Shown piece by piece: positions 8,093-15,267 of a stretch of DNA of 17,168 nucleotides. The DNA is from Mycobacterium sp. (GTDB taxonomy: Bacteria; Actinomycetota; Actinomycetes; Mycobacteriales; Mycobacteriaceae). The stretch covers positions 1 through 17,168 of the forward strand of contig JAHFVB010000027.1 of NCBI GenBank assembly GCA_023264755.1, in the 5' to 3' direction. A program made the position numbers and the translations under genes. Within the stretch, counting starts at the first letter, position 1. Each line of letters starts with the position of its first letter. Below the pieces are notes generated by a model. It saw only the letters and a list, made by a program, of their open reading frames with translations. It did not search any database and was not told the origin of the DNA.

Positions 8093-8650
8093 ATGACTCG
8101 TGCCAAGGGCCGCCACGCCGGTCGGCTGGCCGCCGTGACGGCGTCGACCGGCGCACTGCTGATATTGGCCATGGGCGTTTCGGCCTGCTCGACTGGGCCG
8201 GCGGCGGTGAGCAAGGACGACATTGCCAGCCAGATCAGCGCGAAGATGACCGACGCGGCGGGCAACAAGCCGGATTCGGTGACCTGCCCGGGCGACTTGA
8301 AGGCCGCAGTCGGTGCGGAGCTGAACTGTGCGATGAAGGTCAAGGGGGCGCCCTTCAACGTCAACGTCACGGTGACGTCCGTCGACGGCGACCGAGTGAA
8401 GTTCGACATGGTGGAAACCGTCGACAAGGACGACGTCGCCAAACAGATCAGTGATCAACTCGCGAAGCAGTTCGGGAACGCACCCGAGTCGGTCACCTGC
8501 CCGGACAATCTGAAGGGCACCAAGGGGGCCACGCTACGTTGCGAACTGACCGACGCGGGCCAGACCTATGGCGTCACCGTTACGGTCACCGACGTCCAGG
8601 ATGGCGGCGACGTGCTCTTCGACATCAAGGTCGACGACCAACCGAAATAG
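8093..8650 (+). CDS. Lipoprotein with two tandem DUF4333 domains
   Basis: A 185-residue exported lipoprotein. A signal peptide with a basic N-terminus and a hydrophobic core ends in the lipobox VSAC, so Cys32 would be lipidated and the protein anchored on the outer face of the plasma membrane. The mature part is two homologous repeats of about 70 residues. Each starts with a KDD(I/V)A-QIS helix and carries a Cys pair, first in VTCP and then in LNC or LRC, with a beta-rich VTVT section at the end. This pattern fits DUF4333, a family of unknown function common in mycobacterial membrane and lipoproteins; the paired cysteines probably form one disulfide per domain. It lies 83 bp after the MmpL gene, with its own candidate promoter and operator, and is followed at once by a strong hairpin. 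An accessory role beside MmpL is possible but not shown. Confidence 0.9.
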   Translation: MTRAKGRHAGRLAAVTASTGALLILAMGVSACSTGPAAVSKDDIASQISAKMTDAAGNKPDSVTCPGDLKAAVGAELNCAMKVKGAPFNVNVTVTSVDGDRVKFDMVETVDKDDVAKQISDQLAKQFGNAPESVTCPDNLKGTKGATLRCELTDAGQTYGVTVTVTDVQDGGDVLFDIKVDDQPK

Positions 8651-8654
8651 GTTC

Positions 8655-8683
8655 CGAGCAGCACCAGCGGGGTGTGCTGCTCG
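8655..8683 (+). terminator. Strong hairpin, probable terminator
   Basis: CGAGCAGCAC (8655-8664) pairs perfectly with GTGCTGCTCG (8674-8683) across a nine-base loop. It begins five bases after the lipoprotein stop codon. There is no U-tract, which is usual for mycobacterial hairpin terminators. It lies immediately upstream of the -10-like box of the next gene, so it may also influence that promoter. Confidence 0.65.
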
Positions 8684-8687
8684 CGGG

Positions 8688-8693
8688 TATCGT
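8688..8693 (+). promoter_or_regulatory. Candidate -10 box for the SARP-AAA regulator gene
   Basis: TATCGT fits TANNNT and ends nine bases before the ATG at 8703. This predicts a start of transcription about three bases before the start codon, an almost leaderless mRNA. No Shine-Dalgarno sequence precedes the ATG, which agrees with that reading. Confidence 0.4.
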
Positions 8694-8702
8694 CAGCAAA
8701 CT

Positions 8703-11700
8703 ATGAGTCTGCTGAACGGCGGGGCGGCAGTCGAATACCTGCTGTCGGGCTCGATCGAGGCGCGCGTCGCGGGCACCCCGGTCGCCCTCGGGGGGCCGAA
8801 GCAACGTTGCGTGCTGGCGGTGCTGCTGTGCAACCACGAAAGCGTCGTCAGCATCGACCGGCTGATCGACTCGGTGTGGGAGGACGACGCCCCGGCCAAG
8901 GCGCTGGCCTCGGTGCGGTCCTACGTCGCCAACCTGCGCCGAATCCTCAATGCCACGGAGCCCGGGCTCACCGGCCCGCAGCGGCTCGAGTCGCGGCCCA
9001 ACGGTTACCGGCTGAACTTGCTCGACGGCGACTCGGTGGATCTGCACCGCTTCGAGTCGCTGGTGTCGGCGGGGCGCACGGCGCTCGTCGGACACAACCC
9101 GGGCGGAGCGGTCGGCACGCTCGGCGAAGCGTTGGCCCTGTGGCACGGCGACCCGTTCGGAGAGTTCGCCTACCGCGACTTCGCTGCTCCCCATGCGCTG
9201 CGTTTCGCGGCGCTGCGGGCGACTGCCATCGAGGCCCGCCTCGATGCGGCGCTGCAGCTTGGGGCGGGCGCCGACTTGGTACCCGACATCGAGGCGGCGG
9301 TGGCGCAGGACCCGGTGCAGGAACGGTTGTGGGGACATCTGATGCTCGCCCTCTACCGGGCGGGCCGCACCGCCGACGCGGTGCGCGCCTTCGACCGAGC
9401 CTGTGCCACCCTGCGCCGAGAGCTCGGCAACGGCCCGAGCGAGGGTCTGCTGACCCTGTTCGAGAAGATCAGTGCCGACTCCGTCGAGCTATCCGCGCAG
9501 CCGCTCCGTCCCGAAGCCGACATCCGGCCCGATTCCTCGGCGCCACTGCCGTTCGTCGGCCGCGAGGACGAACTGCGCATCGTCGGGGCTGCGGTGCGGC
9601 GGGCCGGTACCGGCGGGCTGACCTTGGTCACCGGGGAAAGCGGCATCGGCAAGACGGCGCTGGCGCTCGAAGCCGCCCACCAGGGCCGCGCCGCGGGCGC
9701 CGTGGTCGCCTGGGCGGCCCACCCGAGCGGGATCGCGCTCCCCCTGCTGTGGACCTGGATTCAACTCCTGCGACAGCTGGGCGCCGAGTTGGGCGAGACG
9801 GCCCGCGCCGCGGTGCGACAGGCGGCCCCGGGTGTCGTCGATGCGCTGGTCCCCGAATGGAACGACACCGACTCCCCCGCGCCGACCCCCTCGACCGGCT
9901 TCGCGCTCATCGAAGGGATCGGCAACGCGCTGGGGGCGTTGGCCGCGAGCCGACCGCTGCTGCTGGTGCTCGATGATCTGCAGCTCGCCGACGAAGCCTC
10001 GCTGAGTGCGCTCACCCTGCTCGCGGCTCGACACCCGCGCATTCCGATCCAGGTGATCGGCAACTGGACGTTCTTCGGCGCCGGCCGCCCGCTCAACAGA
10101 CACTCGTTCGAACGCCTCCTCGGGATGAACGACACCACCGCGGTGCACCTCGGCGGTGTCGATCGTCAGGCCGCCGCACGTCTGGTCGACGCCGTCACCG
10201 GTGCGCCCACACCACAAGCCGTATCCGATGAGCTGTGGCACCAGACCGACGGCAACCCGTTCTACCTCAAGGAGCTCGCCCGTTGCCACCACACGGCCGG
10301 CGGGCTGGGAGGCGGCCCGATCATCCCGCCCGAGTCGGTGGTGGGCGTGGTCGGACGGCGACTCGACGCCCTCGGCGGGCCGGCTGGCCGGGTGCTGGCC
10401 GCCGCGGCGGTCATCGGACCGGACTTCGACGTCGCCGACCTGTCCGATGTCATCGAACTGCCAATCTCGGCGGTACAGGCGCGGCTGCGGACCGCCTATG
10501 AGGCCGGGCTGATCGACGAACTGCCCGAGCAGCCAGGGGCCTACCGCTTCGGCCACGGCCTGCTCCGGGAGGCGGTGCTCACCCAGCTTCCCGTCGCGGA
10601 GCGCACCGCCCTGCACGCCGCCGTCGCCGCCACCCGCGCGGCGGCGCTGAGCGTGGCCGCATACGAGTACGGCATTGCCGCAGCCGACCACGCCTGGCGA
10701 GCCGGCGCCGAGCTCAGTCCGGACACCGCGCTGGAGATTCACGAGACCGTCATCGCGCGGGCGTTGCTCCGCTCGGCCTACGAGGACGTCGCGGGCCTGG
10801 CGGAACATGCGCTGCAGCTCTGCCGCAGACTGCCCGCCAAACCCGAGCACCTCGAACGCCAAGCCACGCTGTGGCTGCACCTGGCCGGTGCCAAGGGCAT
10901 TCTCGAGGGCCAGGGCGGCACGACGGCCACGGCTGCCGTGCAACGGGCCTTCGAGATCGGATGCGAGGCCAGGGGGCGCAGTTTCTACGGTGCGATGGCG
11001 TTGCAATGCCTGATGTTGTGCGGGCACGGTCGCATCGACGAGGCTGCGGTCATCGCAACCGGCCTTCGCGAACAGTACGAAAGGTCCGACGATCCCGACA
11101 TCGGGGTGGCCAGCGACTTCGTCCACGTCTCGATCCACTTCCTACGTGGCGACATCGTAGGAGCGCTCGGCATCGGGCAGCACATGATGGAGACGTTCGC
11201 CCCACCCGAAACCGTGGCTGATCCCACCCACTTCTTCCACCCGCGAGTGCTGTGCTGGATGGCGCTCGGCGAGGCGACGCGCGGGAACCGCGACGCGATG
11301 CACGACTACGCCCGGCGCGCGCTGCAACTCGCCCGCCGCCAAGGCGACGTCTTCAACATCGTTGCCGCCAAGCTCGTGCTCGTCGAATCCGCGGCCATCC
11401 TCGGCGACGTCAGCGGCACCGCTGCCGCCGCCGCTGCCGTCGACGCAGAATTCGCCTCGGCGGGTGGCTACCAGTGGGCGGCCGCGGCCAGGATCATCAG
11501 CGTCTGGGCGCGAGTGCTCGAGACGGGTGAGGACGACTCGGCGCGCGCCTTCGCGGCGTTCGACGAACTGACCGCGGATGGCACCACCGCGATGAACTCC
11601 ATGTTCCTCGGGCTACTCGCCGACATCGAAATGCACTGCGGCCGTGTCGAACACGCCCAGGAAGTCCTGGCCCGCGCCCGGTTGCTGGCCCACACGACCG

Positions 11701-11810
11701 GCGAGCACGCCTGGGATGAGTTCCTCGATCGACGGCTGGTCGCGACGGCCCCGCCCGGCCCGCAAGCTCACCGGCTGCCCTTGTTGTCGGGCAACACCGC
11801 CCGCCACTGA
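8703..11810 (+). CDS. SARP-type transcriptional regulator with BTAD and AAA/STAND ATPase domains
   Basis: A 1035-residue cytoplasmic DNA-binding regulator. Residues about 12-95 form an OmpR-type winged helix (LGGPKQRCVLAVLL, then SIDRLIDSVW and VRSYVANLRR). Residues about 100-250 form the bacterial transcriptional activation domain typical of SARP proteins. After a short linker, PFVGRE (from about 283) opens an AAA_16/STAND ATPase. Its Walker A is GESGIGKT (311-318, Lys317) and its Walker B is LLLVLDD (Asp424, Asp425). The remaining C-terminal half is Ala/Leu-rich helical repeat of TPR type, likely a sensor or oligomerisation region; no LuxR-type helix-turn-helix closes the protein. An in-frame extension upstream overlaps the preceding lipoprotein gene and hairpin, so the ATG at 8703 is preferred. 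Its last 43 bases overlap a convergent gene. Related proteins switch on local gene clusters; two SARP-like sites flank this gene. Family is secure, targets are inferred. Confidence 0.93.
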   Translation: MSLLNGGAAVEYLLSGSIEARVAGTPVALGGPKQRCVLAVLLCNHESVVSIDRLIDSVWEDDAPAKALASVRSYVANLRRILNATEPGLTGPQRLESRPNGYRLNLLDGDSVDLHRFESLVSAGRTALVGHNPGGAVGTLGEALALWHGDPFGEFAYRDFAAPHALRFAALRATAIEARLDAALQLGAGADLVPDIEAAVAQDPVQERLWGHLMLALYRAGRTADAVRAFDRACATLRRELGNGPSEGLLTLFEKISADSVELSAQPLRPEADIRPDSSAPLPFVGREDELRIVGAAVRRAGTGGLTLVTGESGIGKTALALEAAHQGRAAGAVVAWAAHPSGIALPLLWTWIQLLRQLGAELGETARAAVRQAAPGVVDALVPEWNDTDSPAPTPSTGFALIEGIGNALGALAASRPLLLVLDDLQLADEASLSALTLLAARHPRIPIQVIGNWTFFGAGRPLNRHSFERLLGMNDTTAVHLGGVDRQAAARLVDAVTGAPTPQAVSDELWHQTDGNPFYLKELARCHHTAGGLGGGPIIPPESVVGVVGRRLDALGGPAGRVLAAAAVIGPDFDVADLSDVIELPISAVQARLRTAYEAGLIDELPEQPGAYRFGHGLLREAVLTQLPVAERTALHAAVAATRAAALSVAAYEYGIAAADHAWRAGAELSPDTALEIHETVIARALLRSAYEDVAGLAEHALQLCRRLPAKPEHLERQATLWLHLAGAKGILEGQGGTTATAAVQRAFEIGCEARGRSFYGAMALQCLMLCGHGRIDEAAVIATGLREQYERSDDPDIGVASDFVHVSIHFLRGDIVGALGIGQHMMETFAPPETVADPTHFFHPRVLCWMALGEATRGNRDAMHDYARRALQLARRQGDVFNIVAAKLVLVESAAILGDVSGTAAAAAAVDAEFASAGGYQWAAAARIISVWARVLETGEDDSARAFAAFDELTADGTTAMNSMFLGLLADIEMHCGRVEHAQEVLARARLLAHTTGEHAWDEFLDRRLVATAPPGPQAHRLPLLSGNTARH

Positions 11811-12169
11811 CGCCAGACCGCACGATCGGTCATCAAGTCCAGCACGCTGCCGAATCCGCTGGGATACCCCAGCGTGATCAGCCAGGGCCGGGCATCGCCC
11901 CGGCGCAGCTGGAAACCGCCGCGGTAGAACTGCCGCAGCCACGTCACCGCGAGTTCGTCGCGGGGAAGGTCGAAGATCACCACCGGTTCCCCCACGGCCA
12001 GTGTCGACCGGTAGTCGGCCAACTCCAGCGCCTCGTCGACCCAGTTCGCGTAGTCCCGGGTCACGCACCGCAGATTCGTGGCGCCCAACTGCAGTTCGAC
12101 GTCGACCCAGGACGTGGCGCTGCGATTGCTGAGCAGGTAGGCCTCAGTCGAGGGCGGGGCCGTCGCCAT
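11768..12169 (-). CDS. Conserved-looking small protein of unknown function
   Basis: A 133-residue soluble protein with no signal peptide or membrane segment. I do not recognise the family. It is rich in Trp, Leu and Arg, with a mixed alpha/beta look (YLLSNRSATSWVDVELQL, VIFDLPRDELAVTWLRQF, WLITLGYPSGFG). The ATG at 12169 was chosen because the minus strand carries GGGGGAG five bases upstream; longer in-frame starts lack a ribosome site. A -10-like TACGTT and a SARP-like direct repeat lie upstream on the same strand. Its 3' end overlaps the end of the SARP-AAA gene by 43 bp on the opposite strand. The good ribosome site and promoter make it likely real. Confidence 0.7.
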   Translation of the reverse strand: MATAPPSTEAYLLSNRSATSWVDVELQLGATNLRCVTRDYANWVDEALELADYRSTLAVGEPVVIFDLPRDELAVTWLRQFYRGGFQLRRGDARPWLITLGYPSGFGSVLDLMTDRAVWRQWRAVLPDNKGSR

Positions 12170-12211
12170 GTCACTCCCCCGATCCGCCGACGTCGCACAC
12201 CTCCGCGCGCA

Positions 12212-12244
12212 AACGTAGCGACGCCGGTTGGAATCTGATTGCAC
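12212..12244 (-). promoter_or_regulatory. Candidate SARP operator and -10 box before the small minus-strand gene
   Basis: Read on the minus strand, 12244-12227 is GTGCAATCAGATTCCAAC. It matches the site at 8052-8069 in 14 of 18 positions, including the 12-base core CAGATTCCAA plus flanking AA. The first heptamer is degenerate. Nine bases further is TACGTT (plus coordinates 12212-12217), a good TANNNT -10. Transcription would begin near 12205, leaving a 36-nt leader with the ribosome site. The arrangement matches the other copy almost base for base, with TCGC just before the -10 in both. Confidence 0.5.
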
Positions 12245-12295
12245 CGCCGCCCGAGCACGGTTCGAAGCGACGGGCTGGGGCGAATCGGGGCGCGC

Positions 12296-12301
12296 TAGTC
12301 T
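12296..12301 (+). promoter_or_regulatory. -10 box for a probable leaderless lipoprotein mRNA
   Basis: TAGTCT fits TANNNT and is followed by exactly six bases and then GTG at 12308. Transcription should start at the G of the start codon. No Shine-Dalgarno sequence is present, as expected for a leaderless mycobacterial gene. Confidence 0.55.
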
Positions 12302-12307
12302 CGGCTG

Positions 12308-13342
12308 GTGATGGCACAGTCAGCCCGCGCGTCCCGTTGGAGCCGCCTCGGTTGCGCGTTGGTCGCCGTGGCGTTGGCACTGGCCGGCTGCGCCGAGGTG
12401 GCCCCCGACCGACGGCCGCAGGCCGCGGAGCTGACCGGTCAGCTTCGGGCCCTGCCAGGGGTGAAGAATGTCAGCAGCGACCTGACCGATGACGTCGCCG
12501 CCGGCAACGTCCATTTCTGGTTGTCGGTCGACGTGGCCGAGGACGTCACGCCCGATCAGGTCGCGGCGCTCACCACCCGGTTCCTGGACGCGCTTCGCAG
12601 CACCGACTACTCGGGCTACGACACCGAACTGAACGTGCACCGCGGCGACGATCTGTTCGCCGTCGACAGCGGTATGCACCCCGTCGTCAACGCCACCCAG
12701 ATCGTCGACCAGGCTCGGGACTGGGCCGGGCTGCTCCGCGAATTCCCCGGAGCCACAGTCAATCTCCGAAGCGCGGTCGTCCATTCGGCGGATGCGACGT
12801 TGCCGGACCCACAAAAGGGCCATCCCACCCTGGGGGCCATCCAGTTCCCCGATCCGGCGAACTACACGGCAGTGACGGCCGCCGTCGCCACCCTCGGTGC
12901 CCGGTTCCCACAGCTGACCGACGGCATCTGGACGCTCGACGCCAGCAAGGCCCACCCGGCCACCATCACGTCGTCCAAGCGGCTGCCGAACCCAGCGGAG
13001 CTCGACGTCTGGACCAAGCTCAACGCCGACCAGACGATTCCGCACGTCGACGCGTTGAACGTCAACGCTCCGCAGACGCCGGCAGCGTGGTTCTCCGAGC
13101 AGCCCCTGACGCACGACCCGGCGGTCGCGCTGCGGCTGGCCACTGCTCATCTGCCGATCGTGGCCACCCTGCCCCCGCCGGTGCTCTACACCGCGAGCGA
13201 TCAGCTGCAGGGGCGACGCGACTTCAACGTCCGCACCACCGGGCCGATCGCGGTCACCATCGGCGGCTGTACCGTCCGCACGTACCGGCCCGACTCCGAC
13301 GAGCAGCGCTTGCTCGACGCCTACGAGCACTGCCGACCGTAA
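12308..13342 (+). CDS. Predicted lipoprotein of unknown function
   Basis: A 344-residue exported protein. A basic N-terminus (SRASRWSR-like), a hydrophobic stretch and the lipobox LAGC place the lipidated cysteine at residue 28, anchoring it on the outer face of the plasma membrane. The mature protein has no motif I recognise. It opens with a short alpha/beta unit (ELTGQLRALPGVKNVSSDL, then a VHFWLSVDV strand), and a similar helix-plus-strand pattern recurs further on (WAGLLREFPGATVNLR), hinting at repeated small alpha/beta domains. A Cys near the C-terminus (IGGCTVRTY) and a last Cys (EHCRP) could pair. The GTG at 12308 is preferred over the adjacent ATG at 12311 because it lies at the predicted transcription start. 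It is divergent from the small gene at 11768-12169. Confidence 0.85.
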   Translation: MMAQSARASRWSRLGCALVAVALALAGCAEVAPDRRPQAAELTGQLRALPGVKNVSSDLTDDVAAGNVHFWLSVDVAEDVTPDQVAALTTRFLDALRSTDYSGYDTELNVHRGDDLFAVDSGMHPVVNATQIVDQARDWAGLLREFPGATVNLRSAVVHSADATLPDPQKGHPTLGAIQFPDPANYTAVTAAVATLGARFPQLTDGIWTLDASKAHPATITSSKRLPNPAELDVWTKLNADQTIPHVDALNVNAPQTPAAWFSEQPLTHDPAVALRLATAHLPIVATLPPPVLYTASDQLQGRRDFNVRTTGPIAVTIGGCTVRTYRPDSDEQRLLDAYEHCRP

Positions 13343-13468
13343 CCCTGCGGTCGACCAAGACGTCCGTATCACGTGCCGACGCCGGCCGTTGGTGGTTTGA
13401 TATCGGCAATCCGCGTGGGGACGCGGAAGCTGCGTTCCGGGGTGGGTTCGATCGCAGGGGGGATTCAG

Positions 13469-13984
13469 ATGACGTTGCAGATGGATACGGATCCGTTGAG
13501 CGCTCCGACGTCGTTGCTCGCGCAGCTCGCCGAGCAGCTCGAGCGCGCCGACGACCCACGGCGGCAGCAAGATCGCCTAGCCGAGTGGTTGGAGGCCACG
13601 CTCAAGAACGAACTGGGGCTGTGCACCGTCGAGCAGGACCAGGACGGTGACATTCCCGTCCCGGTGGACGAGCTGGTGGTGTACGTCCGACGGGGCGAGC
13701 CGGAGTCGCACTTCCTGACGGTCGTCGCGCTGCTACTCGAGGATTTCGGTCTGACGCCCGAGGTGTTCGAGGCCGTCAACGCGATCAACGTTCAGGTGCC
13801 GATGACGAAGACGGTCGTCGACGTGGACAACCACCAGATCGTGACGTCGGTCGACCTTCCGGTGATCGACACGCTCTCGCCCCGAGACCTGCTGCTTGCC
13901 ATCGAGACCGTCGCCGACACCGCGGATTACTTCGGCGGCTTGCTGCAGAACCGATTCGGCGGGGCGACAGCGCTGGACGCCTGA
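13469..13984 (+). CDS. YbjN / type III secretion chaperone-like (TY-Chap) protein
   Basis: A 171-residue soluble acidic protein. After a short N-terminus comes a helix (LLAQLAEQLERADDPRRQQDRLAEWLEATL). Then comes an alpha/beta domain with VPVDELVVYVRRGEPESHFLTVVALLL, AVNAINVQVPMTKTVVD and SVDLPVIDTLSPRDLLLAIETVADTADYF. The order of strands and helices, and the closing helix after LSP, fit the YbjN and CesT-like peptide-binding chaperone fold (TY-Chap) found in actinobacteria. Such proteins are thought to bind peptides or partner proteins; the client is unknown. The ATG at 13469 has AGGGGGGA five bases upstream. It sits 98 bp before the SPFH operon on the same strand, but an own-promoter candidate lies in that gap. 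Family assignment is by pattern, moderately sure. Confidence 0.75.
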   Translation: MTLQMDTDPLSAPTSLLAQLAEQLERADDPRRQQDRLAEWLEATLKNELGLCTVEQDQDGDIPVPVDELVVYVRRGEPESHFLTVVALLLEDFGLTPEVFEAVNAINVQVPMTKTVVDVDNHQIVTSVDLPVIDTLSPRDLLLAIETVADTADYFGGLLQNRFGGATALDA

Positions 13985-14009
13985 GTCCGGCACGCCCGAC
14001 CCTGTCCTG

Positions 14010-14042
14010 TGCAGGCCACCGACAACTAGACTCCGGCCTGCA
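14010..14042 (+). promoter_or_regulatory. Inverted repeat enclosing the candidate -10 box of the SPFH operon
   Basis: TGCAGGCC (14010-14017) and its exact reverse complement GGCCTGCA (14035-14042) enclose 17 bases that contain TAGACT (14027-14032), a good TANNNT -10. Transcription would begin near 14039, inside the right arm, giving a 44-nt leader. Arms on both sides of the -10 suit a repressor or a dimeric regulator. The same sequence could form a weak hairpin ending the upstream chaperone-like gene. Confidence 0.45.
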
Positions 14043-14082
14043 GGTCAGTCCACCGTTTCGAACACGTCGCCAAGGGGATGTC

Positions 14083-15267
14083 ATGGGGTTGATGGACAAG
14101 ATCAAGGGCGAACTGGTCGACATCATCGAGTGGTTCGACGACACCAGATCGACGCTGGCGTGGCGGTTCCCCCGCTACCAGAACGAAATCAAGAACGGCG
14201 CCGAACTGATCGTCCGCGAGGGGCAGCAGGCGGTGTTCGTCTACCGCGGGCAGCTCGCCGACAAGTTCGGACCCGGCCACTATCAACTCGTCTCGGAGAA
14301 CCTGCCGGTCCTGTCGACCCTGCAGGGCTGGCCGCACGGCTTCCGTAGCCCGTTCCGCAGCGAGGTCTACTTCATCAACACCCGGCCGGTCACCGATCTG
14401 CGCTGGGGCACCCCGTCGCCGGTCACCGTGCGCGATCCCGACTTCAAGATGGTCCAGGTGCGCGCCAACGGACTGTGCGTGCTGCGCATCGCCGACCCCG
14501 CGATCTTCCTGCGCGAGGTCATCGGCACCGACTCGACGGTGACCACCGACGAGATCTCTGAACTGCTGCGCAGAATCATCACGCTGGCCTTCTCGGACAT
14601 GATCATGGCCACCGGGCTCGGCGTCATCGAGCTACAGGGGCGCCAAGTCGAACTGTCCGACAAACTGCGCGACTTCGTGCAGGAGCGGGTGGACGACGAG
14701 TTCGGGCTCAAGATCGACAGCGTCACGATGAACATCACGCTGCCGGAGGAGATCACCCAGGCGATGACGCGCGGGGTCGCCCGCGGTGTCGAGCAGGGGG
14801 CCTATCTCGACAACGTCGGCCCGATGGATCGCCTGCAGCAGGGGGCGGCAGCCGAGGCGATGGTCGAGGCGGCTCGCAATCCCGGCGGGGGCGCGGGCTC
14901 GATGATGGGTGCCGGACTGGGCATGGCGCTCGGTCAGCAGATGGGCAACATGATGGCGGCCGGACAACAGGGTGGGTACGGACAACAGGGTGGGTACGGG
15001 CCGCAAGGCGGATCGCCGGCACCCGCCGGGCCTCCCCCGCTGCCTCAGGCCCAGACCTTCCACGCGGAGCTCAACGGTCAGGCCGTCGGGCCGCTGACCA
15101 TCGAGCAGTTGGCGCAATACGCGTCCGCCGGCCAGCTGAATCCGAACTCCAACGTGTGGGCCGCCGGAATGCCGAATTGGGTTGCTGCGCAGACGGTTCC
15201 GGCGCTGGCCGGACTGTTCGCTCCACCCGCACCGCCCCCGCTGCCTCCACGCGGGGCACCCGCGTGA
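14083..15267 (+). CDS. SPFH (band 7) protein with C-terminal GYF_2 domain, YdjI-like
   Basis: A 394-residue protein that probably forms membrane-associated oligomers. It starts with an amphipathic helix (MGLMDKIKGELVDIIEWFDD), then an SPFH domain (about 25-235) with QQAVFVYRGQLADKFGPGHY and a long regulatory helix region ending at EITQAMTRG. A Gly/Met/Gln-rich linker follows (about 265-320), with an exact 18-bp tandem duplication. The C-terminal GYF_2/DUF4339 domain (326-380) has FHAELNGQAVGPLTIEQL and WAAGMPNW. No transmembrane helix is visible. This architecture matches the YdjI-type SPFH family (old name virion core protein), which in B. subtilis works with YdjG, YdjH and PspA in membrane-stress response; GYF_2 is a likely protein-binding tail. 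The ATG has AAGGGG five bases upstream. The stop overlaps the next start by GTGA, so the two are translationally coupled. Confidence 0.9.
   Translation: MGLMDKIKGELVDIIEWFDDTRSTLAWRFPRYQNEIKNGAELIVREGQQAVFVYRGQLADKFGPGHYQLVSENLPVLSTLQGWPHGFRSPFRSEVYFINTRPVTDLRWGTPSPVTVRDPDFKMVQVRANGLCVLRIADPAIFLREVIGTDSTVTTDEISELLRRIITLAFSDMIMATGLGVIELQGRQVELSDKLRDFVQERVDDEFGLKIDSVTMNITLPEEITQAMTRGVARGVEQGAYLDNVGPMDRLQQGAAAEAMVEAARNPGGGAGSMMGAGLGMALGQQMGNMMAAGQQGGYGQQGGYGPQGGSPAPAGPPPLPQAQTFHAELNGQAVGPLTIEQLAQYASAGQLNPNSNVWAAGMPNWVAAQTVPALAGLFAPPAPPPLPPRGAPA
14962..14997 (+). repeat. Exact 18-bp tandem duplication in the SPFH linker
   Basis: GGACAACAGGGTGGGTAC occurs twice back to back (14962-14979 and 14980-14997), encoding a repeated GQQGGY unit in the flexible linker before the GYF_2 domain. 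It keeps the reading frame, so copy-number change would only alter linker length. Confidence 0.85.

Noticed and set aside
9489..11138. 549-codon minus-strand open frame inside the SARP-AAA gene
   Set aside because: No motif or ribosome site; the plus-strand frame holds Walker A and B motifs and continuous helical repeats.
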